A stretch of 64,000 nt of DNA from Bromus sterilis (lineage: Eukaryota > Streptophyta > Magnoliopsida > Poales > Poaceae). Position 1 is the stretch's first letter. Every line of letters starts with the position of its first letter. The translations under genes were made by a program, and so were the position numbers. A model generated the notes under the pieces. The model did no database searches. It was not told the origin of the DNA and saw only the letters and a program-made list of their open reading frames with translations. This document shows, in pieces, positions 1 to 9,603 of this stretch. The DNA lies in NCBI GenBank assembly GCA_950022295.1, contig OX465598.1:303316001-303380000 (forward strand), given 5' to 3'.

Positions 1-1015
1 TCGGGCTAGAAAGAGTGAGGGGCGCTGTGAGCTTGGGGGAAACGCTCACCAGGCTACAGAGAACACGACGAAGTAGTCGACGGAGTCGGGGAGGGAACGT
101 AGCCGGAGTATTTGACGACGACGAGTCGTGGATCCGGCGAGGGCTCGAGGGCGATTGCGGCGGCTTGAGTCCAAATCACGGCTCCATCTGCTTCGGGAAG
201 AGGAAGTCGACGACGACGAATACGAGGGACACAGCAGCTTGAGCTCTAGGGAATGGTGGCCACGTTGTCCACGGCGGTGCGCTCCGGTGAGCTTCCTGTC
301 GGCGACGAAATCAAGAAAAGGGGATCGCGAGAGCAGTGGAGAAGAGGGGGAAGTGAGGCGGGCATCCACGGGACGTCTCCTGGCGTGATAAGGATGCCTG
401 GGAGGCCTCCAGGCAGGCAAGTGGCGTGGCGGACGCGGCATGCCGGCCACCGAGCTGCTTGCCGCCGCGCTGGAAGAAGACAACGGGGGTCCAGGTGGGC
501 TTGGGCCAGGGGGGCGATGAGTCGGGCCGAATGGCCAGGTAAGCTCTTTTTTTCCTTTTTCCTTTCTGTTTTCTTTTCTGCCTTTTTGTTTGCTGAGCTA
601 AATAAATAGCTAGGCATTTTATTAAATGCTGAAACTTTTTATGTGGCATCACAATATACTAGGCTAGCCACTTGTAAAGTTTGAACATTTTTAAAATTCA
701 AATAATTTGAACTTAAAATCAAATAGGGGTTTTTGATTAATTCCAAAGCACTGTTTGAATATTTGAAAAGTCCATGAACATGGGGTGGGTCCCACATCAC
801 TTGATATGTGATCACACTCATTTATAAGACTTTTCAAAAATCTAACATGAATTTTTGGAGAAGATTTTTATCTAGCCTTTTGAATTAATTCATCTGGGGG
901 GGTTCCTTCTCCCATTTTGCTTTTGATTTTGAATTCAATGACTTCTTTTGAAATTTTTAACATGATGCAAGTGACTTGCTAACCCTAGCACATTACCTAA
1001 CAGAGGGTTCTGACA
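1..1015. mobile_element. Right-hand end of an unclassified LTR (element A)
   Basis: The segment ends in ...TTCTGACA at 1015, immediately followed by the middle of the F1 LTR, so 1015 is taken as the right terminus of a nested element whose remainder lies left of the window. Bases 1-540 are GC-rich and 600-1010 are AT-rich with runs such as AAAATTCAAAT, a composition often seen in grass gypsy LTRs. CTGAT (1016-1020) would be the right copy of its target duplication; the left copy is outside the window. Several overlapping ORFs lie in 15-617 on both strands, but none resembles a known family and I do not call them genes. Family and orientation are unknown. Confidence 0.45.
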
Positions 1016-1939
1016 CTGATGGATTATGAGATTATGTTCAGATTGTGATAGAGTAATATATTTGGTTCTTATCTCTTGTATTTTTGTTCCTAAGTAATTC
1101 TTGCATGCTCTCCGTTGTTGTTTATTGCTTTGGCCAAGTAGTAGGTAGTGACTCCAAGAGGGAGCGTTGTGCTAGATTGTGGGTTCATGCCTCCCCGATG
1201 ACATGCTTGAGTGACAGAAACATGAGTCTAGGGGATGTGTTGTTGCCACAAGGGGGAAAACAACGGTGCTTGTAACCGCGGTTACAAGGATTGTTTACTT
1301 TACGCAAAGTTCTTTTTAATGCAGTTGTCTGTTGCTTTGGGTTTACACTTTGGGTGGGGCTCGCAACTTAATACCAGCGAGATGTTCTGGATAGATATCT
1401 CAAGGTGGATGATTAGTAGTAGATGCAGATGGATTTCGGTCTACTTATTTTGGCGTACTTCCCATGCTTTTGAACCTCTTCCTTTCTTTTGTAGCATAGT
1501 TAGCATTGCGGTGCGTTCATAATCCTGTCAATTTCCTTTCTGTAATTTTTTTACCTCGCATAGCAATTTTTATCATCTTTTGGGAGAGATACATCACTAG
1601 CGAACATCACGTATCCCGGTCCATATCCTCATTATTGTTTCCAAGCTATATTTACTTTTCTGCATTTACTTTCAAGTTGCTATCATTATCCCCTTGCGTT
1701 TTATCATTTGTGAACAATAAGACCGGAGAGATTGACAACCTCTCTGAACTTCGTTGGGAGCAATGTTATCATTGTCTGTGTGCAGGTCCGCGTCAGTTGC
1801 GCCGCTGACACCTACTTATCATCTCTGGAGTCCTACTGGAGACAAACCTTGGTATCTTTACTGAGGGAAAACTCACTGCTGTACTGCATCACGCCTTCCA
1901 CTTGGGGCCTACCAACGAAGGGCGAGAAGCCAATAAGCA
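1016..1939 (+). repeat. F1 5' LTR, left 0.7 kb replaced by element A
   Basis: Aligns with 6350-7272 of the F1 3' LTR and ends ...CAATAAGCA just before the PBS. The first ~708 bp of the LTR are missing from the window because element A ends at 1015. It carries the 20-bp palindrome at 1269-1288. Confidence 0.85.
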
Positions 1940-1949
1940 AGAGTATTTC

Positions 1950-1967
1950 TGGCACCGTTGCCGGGGA
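1950..1967 (+). other. F1 primer-binding site (tRNA-Asp type)
   Basis: TGGCACCGTTGCCGGGGA lies 10 bp after the LTR end. It differs at one base from the complement of the plant tRNA-Asp 3' end (TGGCGCCGTTGCCGGGGA), which is the primer known for Athila-group elements. Confidence 0.85.
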
Positions 1968-2106
1968 CTCCAAGTGCTAAGATAGGGGAGTTGCACACTA
2001 CCCTTTACCTTTGTTTTTTTAGTCTTGTTAGTTTATCTTTCAGTTTTTATCTTTTTGTCTTTTATCAAAATTTACAAAAAAAATATTTATCTTGCTAGTT
2101 GTTATT

Positions 2107-3006
2107 ATGTCTGGCCCTTCTGCCTTTGTTGAGACAGAGGTTCTCACCTTTAAACAAAAGGGTGGAGAAAGTTTAAAAGATGCTTGGTATAGAATTAATG
2201 ATTCTCAAATAAGAGCCACCAAAAAGCAATCCACTACTATCCTGCTTAGAAATTTTTATGTTGGGATTACTCCTTGGAATAGGTTTATATTACATACGGC
2301 AATCCATGGGAATTTTCTAGAAGCTCCGACTTGGGAGTCTCTTAATGTTATTGAAAATCTTGTTGGAAATCTCCCTATTGCTAGCATACAAGAAGATATA
2401 ACTTTATCTCACATCATGAAGAAACTTGAAAAGATAGAGTTAGAAATACCAAGTATAACTAGGATAAATGAGTTGGATCACAAGATTCAAGGGAATTTGA
2501 ATCAGCTTGATAGCTCCATGCTTAAATTTATCAAAACTTTGGAGGTCATCAAATCCCGTGATACAGATCTTTCTAGGATAGATAAGATTGAGGAAATCAT
2601 TAATACTCTTGGAACTAATTTCTCCTCAATCAAACCAAAAAAGGTAGAGACTTCGGCAAGAAGGCAACCTAAGTTCAATTATGTCCCTAAGGTTCCCCGA
2701 CCTAAAAAGGAACCACCTATTGCCAAAGAAGTTGAAACCGTGAAAACTTTGGAAGAAATACTTCTCTTTGATAATTTTATAAATGAATCTTCCATTGATT
2801 CTCCGCCTTTTGGTTTTCTCCCTAGAAGTATCTTCATTAGGCCATTAGGCCTTTATTTGAAAGACCTCTTAAGACTAGTTGTGCAATTTAAGAGCTTTTT
2901 GATGATCTTGATAATGATTCGATTGATACAACTTGATCTTTTTGCATCATGCCTAGGTAATGGCTTTAAAGAAGCACTTTCGGGAGGCAGCCCGCAACGA
3001 ATTTAG
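2107..3006 (+). CDS. Gag-like protein of non-autonomous element F1
   Basis: An open frame of 299 residues starts at an ATG about 140 bp after the PBS. An upstream in-frame TTG extends the frame but is unlikely to be used. Residues about 12-85 resemble the plant retrotransposon Gag domain: FKQKGGESLKDAWYRI, then FYVGITPWNRF and the VIENLVGNLP block, matching the usual FxQxxGESLxxAWxR ... FYxGL ... LIExxxxN pattern. The middle (about 100-190) is charged and probably coiled coil; the rest is basic and proline-rich, then hydrophobic near the C-terminus. There is no CCHC zinc knuckle, protease or RT. The likely role is a truncated capsid-type protein, by inference only. The frame is unbroken, unlike most ORFs here. 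H and K carry a different ORF in the corresponding place. Confidence 0.65.
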   Translation: MSGPSAFVETEVLTFKQKGGESLKDAWYRINDSQIRATKKQSTTILLRNFYVGITPWNRFILHTAIHGNFLEAPTWESLNVIENLVGNLPIASIQEDITLSHIMKKLEKIELEIPSITRINELDHKIQGNLNQLDSSMLKFIKTLEVIKSRDTDLSRIDKIEEIINTLGTNFSSIKPKKVETSARRQPKFNYVPKVPRPKKEPPIAKEVETVKTLEEILLFDNFINESSIDSPPFGFLPRSIFIRPLGLYLKDLLRLVVQFKSFLMILIMIRLIQLDLFASCLGNGFKEALSGGSPQRI

Positions 3007-5627
3007 GTTTTTCTTTTTGATTTTGTTGTGTCTTGATGATTTTTAATACTGTAGCAACATCATTGTATCTTTATTTTTCAGCTTTGTGCCAAGTTATAGC
3101 CTCTTACGGCAAGGGAAGTAAAAGTTGTGACATGCTGTCCAGAAAACAGATTCTGTCCTCGTGACCAGAAAAATTCCAGAAAAATACCCGTTCATCTTTT
3201 TGAGCTGAAATGTTTACACAGTATGCTCTATACAATTACGAAACTTCCGTATGTTCTGAGTTTTTTGATTTGAGTTGCAGAAGTGCCCCTAAAAAATTCT
3301 TTACTATCTGCTGTTCTGTTTTTCACAGATTCTGCCACGTTTTGTCTCTCCTAACTTTTGCAAACCTTAAGCTTGCTTTTTCTTTGCAAAAAACTTTTTG
3401 GAACTCTTGAGAAACAGTATCTCTTCAATATTATCTTTATATCCAGTGGAGAAAAAATATTTATTAAGGGTACTAACCTCTCTAATCAGCTTATGATGAG
3501 TTATGTATGAAGGGAGTTTTCAAGTGTGCGATGGAAGATGATGAAAGAAGATCCAGGAATGTCAAGCGCTCAAGCTTGGGGATGCCCCCATGCATCCCCA
3601 ATAAATATTCAAGGAGACCCAAGCGTCTAAGCTTGGGGATGCCCCCGTGCATCCCCTTCTCCATCAACAATCATCAGTTCGTCCTTTGTCTCACTATATT
3701 TTTATCACTTCATGCGTTATGTGCTATGTTTGGAGCGTCTCGCTCTTAGGTTTAGTTTTTAGTTTTCTTTAGCTTTGCTTGCTGTTCATAAAAAGTTAGA
3801 TCCTTTCTTACTTTGTGTGGGAGAGAAACACGCTCCAGTTTCAAAATCTAGAACACATCATAGGTTTTTTCCTGCCTATCTTTTTGCTGTTGTGTGTTCT
3901 TTATCTTTTCATAGCTACTGCCATGTTTAGTTTTAGTCTTAGTTTGTCTTTAGCAAGAGCCTTGGCTTTTGTTTAGTTTGTTGCTGCAACTCTTTTTAGT
4001 TTTCATGTTTATCTTGTTAAGAGATTTGGTTGTTGCACTGAGTTGTGTCTTGTCTTGAAAGTAGGTAATTGAGGTTGCTATTTAATTTTAGTAGTAGCTT
4101 GCAATAGTTTTGAGGTATTGTTGTGAGTAATGTTTGGACTTTTGGTGTCAAGAGCTCTTGCCTATTAGTGATAGGTGTTGTATTTTGGGCAATCCTTGTT
4201 TATTTTCAAAACCTACAAAACTAGTTGAGAACTCTAGCTACAAGATGCATCACTACTCTTCTGAGGAGTCGAATATTAGAGTACACTCACGTACCATGAG
4301 TCGAGGATGCGCAAGGATAACCAAACCCCCATACACTCCTCCTCGGGGTACTTGTCTCTTTGTGAACCTCCTCATTAGATTTAGAGTTACCGATAATAAG
4401 TGCATGAGTTCTTCGGACTAATGTAAGTATTGAGAGTTGACACTTCCACCTTCCCATATTTTGCTAGCCTTCCCCGTGCCGTGCATTGCCTTCTTATCAC
4501 TCCGAGAGTTGGTGTCCACCTTCGCCGGTACATCCAAACCCTTGGCATGATACGCTCTGTCATCATAAGCCTCCCTTTATCCTTCATCAAAACAGCCACC
4601 ATACCTACCTATCAAGGCATTTCCATAGCCTTTCCGAGTTACATTGACATGCAATTTCCACCTCTTCATGACTTGATCTTCATGTCATACATGTTCCTGC
4701 TACACTGGCAGCGACATACATTGCATACATCATGATAGTTACATCTTCTTTATGATTTTGAGTACCTTGTAAAGTGTGAAAGATCTCCTTTATCTTCTTG
4801 TAAAATAGAGTGTTGCGCTTAACTGAGGGAAAGATCCCAAAGCGGACACATAAAAAGATCCCAAAGAGGACAAATGAGAGTTAAATAGAAAGAGCCATTG
4901 AGGCCACAAAAAAATACAAAAAATAGAAAAATAGAGAAAAAGAAATAAAAAGAGAGAAAGGGGAAACACTACTATCCTTTTTAGAGATCCACACTAGTAC
5001 TCCCTTTATATCCTTGTACTCCATAGAGATGATCTTTTTGCATATAGTTTGGAGAGCTTCCTAGCTCGTATGCGCATCCATTGCATGGAAAACCCTACTC
5101 CTCACATCATATCTATCATTTGGCATCTCTAGCCTATGATTGTCCTCATTGATGTGAGCCTTTCTCATCCTTTTTGTCTTCCTCCTCCACCATATTTCTC
5201 TCTTTGCCATCCTAAGTGCCAACTCTCGTGCTTACGCTCATCCATTGCATGAGTGCTCAAAATATAGAAAAGGAGTGGATCAAGTTGACTTGTACCTGGC
5301 TAGTGGTCTGGGGACGAGTCAAGATAAGATTCCAAAGAGGACCAAGTGTGAAACTTTAGTAGATTGAGTTCTCAACAAAAAAACTTTTTTCTCTCGTATT
5401 CCCTATCCTCATTTCTTGCACGCAAACACCATTTGGAGACATCCGAGTCACGGACAGTAAGAGCTCTTGCACCTTTTGTTCTTTTGTTACTTGTTTCAAT
5501 GCTAATATAGACTCTTGCATGTTATGACTTGATTGCTTTACTTTTCAAAGTTCTTTTATGGTTGCTAGCATGTCACCAGAGAAATTATGCTTGTTATCAT
5601 TTACCTACTCGAGGATGAGCAGGAATT
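3007..5627 (+). other. F1 3' non-coding region
   Basis: About 2.6 kb without a convincing gene. It holds the paired GGGGATG hairpins (3578-3656), an A-rich stretch near 4905-4965 and repeats of GATCCCAAAG near 4850. It is homologous to 44777-47650 in H and 54386-57290 in K, in reverse orientation. A frame at 4430-4735 stays open in all three copies but lacks an ATG until late. Confidence 0.7.
3578..3656 (+). repeat. Two hairpins with polypurine-tract-like flank
   Basis: GGGGATG (3578-3584) pairs with CATCCCC (3593-3599), and GGGGATG (3635-3641) with CATCCCC (3650-3656). Both are preceded by AAGCTT, so each left arm repeats the core of the 3' polypurine tract AAGCTTGGGGATG. The same pair is present in H and K. 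Confidence 0.85.
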
Positions 5628-5641
5628 AAGCTTGGGGATGT
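5628..5641 (+). other. F1 polypurine tract
   Basis: AAGCTTGGGGATGT directly abuts the 3' LTR start TGATACG at 5642. This is the expected plus-strand primer position. Confidence 0.8.
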
Positions 5642-7272
5642 TGATACGTCCAAAACGTATCGATAATTTCTGCTTGCTCCATGCATGTTTTGTGTTATAT
5701 TGCTATGATCTAGATACACTTTTATACATTTTTGATCATTATTAGACTAACCTATTAACTCATTGCACCCCAGTGCCAGTTCCTGTTTTCTGCTGTTTTT
5801 CTATTTCAGTTTTCCCCCATATAAAAAGTGCCAGAAAAATTCGGGAAAATTCAGATAAAAAATCAGCGTGACAGAAGCTTCGAGAAGAGCCCGGGAGGGG
5901 CCAGAGGGGATCCAGGGGGGCCCAGGCAGCCACCCGGCGCGGCCCCACCCCTGGCCGCGCCAGGGGGTGCCTGGGGCCCCTGGTCCACCTCTGGCTGCCC
6001 CCCTTCGCCTATTTATCCCCCGTCACGGGAAAACTCCAGAACAAGAACCCTATTCCGCGAACTCGCCTCTGTTCCGCCGCCGCCGCGCTTCCAAGATCGG
6101 GAGCACCATAAGACCTCTTCCCGGCACCCTGCCGGAGGGAGGATTGACCTCCGGGAGTCTCCTCTCCACCATGGATGCTCCCCGGATGTCTCATGAGTAG
6201 TTTTCCTTGGACCATGGGTCCGTGATCAGTAGCTATGTGATGTTATCCTCCCCTCTTTGATCTTCATTGTTTAGACCTCGTGAGCTGCCCTACATGATCG
6301 AGGCACCTTTGTAATATTTCTGCTGTTTCTATGTTAAGTTTGATCGGATCTGATGGATTATGAGATTGTGTTCAGATTGTGATAGAGTAATATATTTGGT
6401 TCTTATCTCTTGTATTTTTGTTCCTAAGTAATTCTTGCATGCTCTCCGTTGCTGTTTATTGCTTTGGCCAAGTAGTAGGTAGTGACTCCAAGAGGGAGTG
6501 TTGTGCTAGATTGTGGGTTCATGCCTCCCCGATGACATGCTTGAGTGACAGAAACATGAGTCTAGGGGATGTGTTGTTGCCACAAGGGGGAAAACAACGG
6601 TGCTTGTAACCGCGGTTACAAGGATTGTTTACTTTATGCAAAGTTCTTTTTAATGCAGTTGTCTGTTGCTTTGGGTTTACACTTTGGATGGGGCTCGCAA
6701 CTTAATACCAGCGAGATGTTCTGGATAGATATCTCAAGGTGGATGATTAGTAGTAGATGCAGATGGATTTCGGTCTACTTATTTTGGCGTACTGCCCGTG
6801 CTTTTGAACCTCTTCCTTTCTTTTGGAGCATAGTTAGCATTGCGGTGCGTTCATAATCTTGTCAATTGCCTTTCTGTAATTTGTTTACCTCGCATAGCAA
6901 TTTTTATCGTCTTTTGGGAGAGAGACATCACTAGCGAACATCACGTATCCCGGTCCATATCCTCATTATTGTTTCCAAGTTATATTTAATTTTCTGCATT
7001 TACTTTCAAGTTGCTATCATTATCCCCTTGCGTTTTATCATTTGTGAACAACAAGACCGAAGAGATTGACAACCTCTCTGAACTTTGTTGGGAGAAAAGT
7101 TATCTGTGTCTGTGTGCAGGTCCGCGTCAGTTGCGCCACTGACATCTACTTATCATCTCTGGAGTCCTACTGGAGACAAACCTTGGTATCTTTACTGAGT
7201 GAAAACTCACTGATGTACTGCATCACGCCTTCCACTTGGGGCCTACCAACGAAGCCGAGAAGCCAATAAGCA
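5642..7272 (+). repeat. F1 3' LTR (complete, 1631 bp)
   Basis: Runs from TGATACGTCC to ...AATAAGCA. It contains a GC inverted repeat GGCGCGGCC (5936-5944) / GGCCGCGCC (5953-5961), a TATA-like TATTTAT at 6010-6016, and a perfect 20-bp palindrome at 6603-6622. It ends precisely where the M antisense gene resumes. Confidence 0.9.
5936..6016 (+). promoter_or_regulatory. F1 LTR GC-hairpin and TATA-like box
   Basis: A 9-bp GC inverted repeat is followed about 50 bp later by TATTTAT, in the arrangement seen in every other LTR family here. The TATA-like box probably sets the element's transcription start; this is inferred from position, not measured. Confidence 0.55.
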
Positions 7273-7587
7273 GTCGGTACCATATGCTGCAACTTAACAA
7301 GATCAGTATACACCGAATCGGCATGATACCACATGTTATCAAAAGAAATTTCCCACGACTCACCAGATATGACACAAAACAAGAAGGAGAAGAAGGATAC
7401 CAACACGAAAGCTCGTACAAAATCAAAGCCCGGATAGCTCACCATTGTCTTCAGCATGTTGCTTCTTCAGTTTGTTGTTCTCTTCAAGCAGCCCTTAATA
7501 TGCCTTCTTCGCGGATGCATTCTCCTCTTGCAACTTTACAAAGTAAGAACCAAGCTTGCAAGCCTCCTAAGTATAGGAGAAGAACCA

Positions 7588-8030
7588 TAATAAAAACAAA
7601 GTCTCCTTACAAAAAGACTCTGAATAACTCTACAAAGTTACTCGGCGCCTTGGGGGCTACACCCAGTGGGTTCACTAAGAAGTTCTCCCACCGGAAATTC
7701 ATAAGAATAAAGTCTCCTCACAAAAGACTCCGAATAACTTCAAAAAGTTACTCGGAGCCTTGGGGGCTACACCTAGTGGGTGCATTGAGAAGTGCTCCCA
7801 CCGGAAGTTCGTAAAAATAAAGTCTCCTCACAAAAGACTCCGAATAACCTCACAAAGTTACTCGGAGCCTTTGGGGCTACACCCAGTGGGTGCACTAAGA
7901 AGTGCTCCCACTGGAAGTTCCTTAATCTCTAGTCTCACTACAAAAGACTCTGAATAACTTCCAAAATTTACTCGGAGCCTTGGGGGCTTCACCCACTGGA
8001 TACACTAAAAATTGCCCCCATTGGAAGTCT
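7588..8030 (+). repeat. Tandem repeat, about four units of ~110 bp
   Basis: Units start near 7588, 7700, 7810 and 7920. Each contains TCTCCTCACAAAAGACTC, then TTACTCGGAGCC, then TTGGGGGCTACACCCAGTGG. The TTGGGGGCTAC core equals the M polypurine tract next to its 3' LTR. The array lies wholly inside the fourth intron of the antisense gene as reconstructed here. Confidence 0.85.
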
Positions 8031-9219
8031 CAAATTCACAAAATAACAGTAATTCAGCCAGAGAGCCATTCGGACACCCACTGGGTAGAAAACATACATA
8101 AGTACTTACGTGCATGTTTGACTTCACCAGCTCGGCCTCGGAAGCTGGCTCGCGCAAGTACAACTCAAATTGAGAAGCCTTCACCAAAGACTCTTTCTGG
8201 CCACTGATGATAGCATGCTCAACTGGGGCGCCGACTGGAATTGAAGTTGAGGAAGAAGGCTCATACCCTTAAACAACAGCGGGGGCAGCAGAGGTTCTCT
8301 CAGCAACCTTCTCAATAGGAGCCTCGGGTGGAGCAGGAGGAGCAGACGAACTACTGGCGGTAGGATGACCAGATCCAAGTGATGCCTTTCTTCCAAGAAC
8401 AATCACCCCAGGAGGAGTCACCTCAGGGGCAATCGGCTCAATCACGGTCTGAGTTGGACCTGCAGAAGAATCAGTGTCCATATCTGCAGAAGAAAGGTGA
8501 AGACACAACAGATACAGTCAAAAAAATGGGAAGCCACAGTAAGAAAAGCATCAACAAAACACGATCAAAAATCCCTACCGCCAGCTTCAACATCTTCGGG
8601 AATGGTGTCCATAACAGAAAAGTCAGTGACTCCGCAGGTGCTGACATCCTCATAAGTCTCCGCACTCGGATCCTCAACCCCAGGAAGTGACTCGGAACAA
8701 CTCGGGTGGACACTATAAAACGAAATGGTTAAAAAGACTGAAGAATTGATGAAATGACGAGTTGAAAAGAATGTGACAACATTACTTGTGGGCAGTTTTC
8801 AGAGCACGCCTTGGGGGAGTCACGACAACTTAAGCTAGACTGGTCCTAGCTCCCTTGGTCTTCTCAGCAGCATCATCCCCCGAGGGGTTAGCTTCCCTAC
8901 CGCCAAGAGTGACAAGCTTCTTCTTCTTCAAAGGCGCAACTTTCCCATGACTAGAACCCAGTGCCAGAAGCTTGATGCCACCTTCCTCACCACTCGGAGG
9001 GTGAGATCTCTTATGGGTCCGAGTAAGACCTTCTCGCACCGACTCACGGTCTTGGTTGCTCTTTGATCGCTGCTCGGACGCTACCTGAGCACGATCCACC
9101 TCAGACTCCAGATCCTCTCCAGTCTCATCCCCAATTCCCGCAACAGTATTGATATCCTCATCTTCCTCAGCAGGATGTTGAAGGGCCAAGTGAATGGGGG
9201 AATGGAATCGGGAAACATC

Positions 9220-9302
9220 CTAGCACAAAAATACAAAAGATCCGAGTCAGAAGCAGGCAGGCCAAAGACATCCAAAGACACATATGAAATAAGAGAGCCT
9301 AC
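9220..9302 (-). other. Intron in M antisense gene
   Basis: The minus strand reads TTTG|GTAGGC at the donor and TTTTTGTGCTAG|GATG at the acceptor, with 83 bp between. Joining the exons preserves an open frame. It is the clearest single piece of evidence that the antisense gene is spliced. Confidence 0.75.
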
Positions 9303-9598
9303 CAAAGTCGGAGGATTCTCGCTGCTAAGTGGTCTCACTCGGCCCACCGGCTGCAGCCGTGAGTCATGCTGGTGATGAACTCATTTGGAGCTCAAACTCA
9401 TGCATGGGCATCTCAGATTTGTTGTATCGAGTATCATCCTCAAGCCCGGTGTACGTCCACATCTCCCGGGCCCTGGCTTGGAGAGGTTGGATCCTCCGAA
9501 TGGCCAAAGTAGCGATTAGATCCATGGCATCTAAGCCGCCCTTCTTCAACCTTACGATGTCGCGCATCAAGGGGAGCATCTGCTCCTTCTCGGCGTTG

Positions 9599-9603
9599 GT
9601 GAG
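9599..9603. repeat. Target-site duplication GTGAG, left copy
   Basis: GTGAG stands before the LTR start TGATACG at 9604; the right copy is 28221-28225. With one copy removed, the minus-strand frame of M reads through without a change. Confidence 0.9.

Larger units (their letters stand above)
1016..7272 (+). mobile_element. F1: non-autonomous Athila-like LTR retrotransposon
   Basis: Two direct LTR copies (1016-1939 truncated, 5642-7272 complete) bracket 3.7 kb of internal DNA with a tRNA-Asp-type PBS, a Gag-like ORF and a polypurine tract against the 3' LTR. No protease, reverse transcriptase or integrase coding is visible, so it must have used enzymes from another element. It was inserted in element M, since M's antisense gene resumes at 7273; the candidate right target copy is GTCGG (7273-7277). 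The two LTRs look very similar over about 920 bp, suggesting a fairly young insertion. F-type relatives H, K and S occur on the other strand in this window. Confidence 0.85.
7273..9603 (+). mobile_element. M, left part: 3' region of a Tat-like gypsy element
   Basis: This stretch and 28226-30555 are one element, because an antisense coding frame continues exactly across the GTGAG duplication flanking 9604-28220. The element's own orientation is plus: its polypurine tract and 3' LTR lie at 29892-30555. Gag and pol are outside the window or lost. Antisense extra ORFs downstream of pol are known from the Tat lineage of plant Ty3/gypsy elements, hence the tentative assignment. Confidence 0.6.
7273..9603 (-). 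pseudogene. Antisense intron-containing gene of M, C-terminal part
   Basis: Read on the minus strand, exons join in consistent phase: 9603-9303, 9219-8786, 8712-8579, 8483-8110, 7554-7443 and a start at 7286 cut by F1. The introns have GT...AG ends: 9302-9220, 8785-8713, 8578-8484, 8109-7555 (containing tandem repeats) and 7442-7287. The first exon continues the Transposase_28-like N-terminal part at 28226-28806. The middle is acidic, then basic (a KKKK stretch), then Ser/Pro/Ala-rich. The end has heptad-like LQEENASAKKAY and LLEENNKLKKQH segments, so probably coiled coil. In-frame TAA codons near 8829, 8270 and 7490, and a frame slip near 9364, mark it as a pseudogene. Biochemical role unknown. 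Introns persist because the element's sense RNA is never spliced at them. Confidence 0.65.

Noticed and set aside
15..617. Overlapping ORFs of 75-145 codons on both strands in GC-rich DNA
   Set aside because: No family resemblance, low-complexity Arg/Ser content, and openness on several frames at once is expected from GC-rich LTR sequence.
7588..8030. Possible CRISPR-like array
   Set aside because: Units of ~110 bp are tandem duplicates without short constant repeats separating unique spacers, and the context is a plant retrotransposon.
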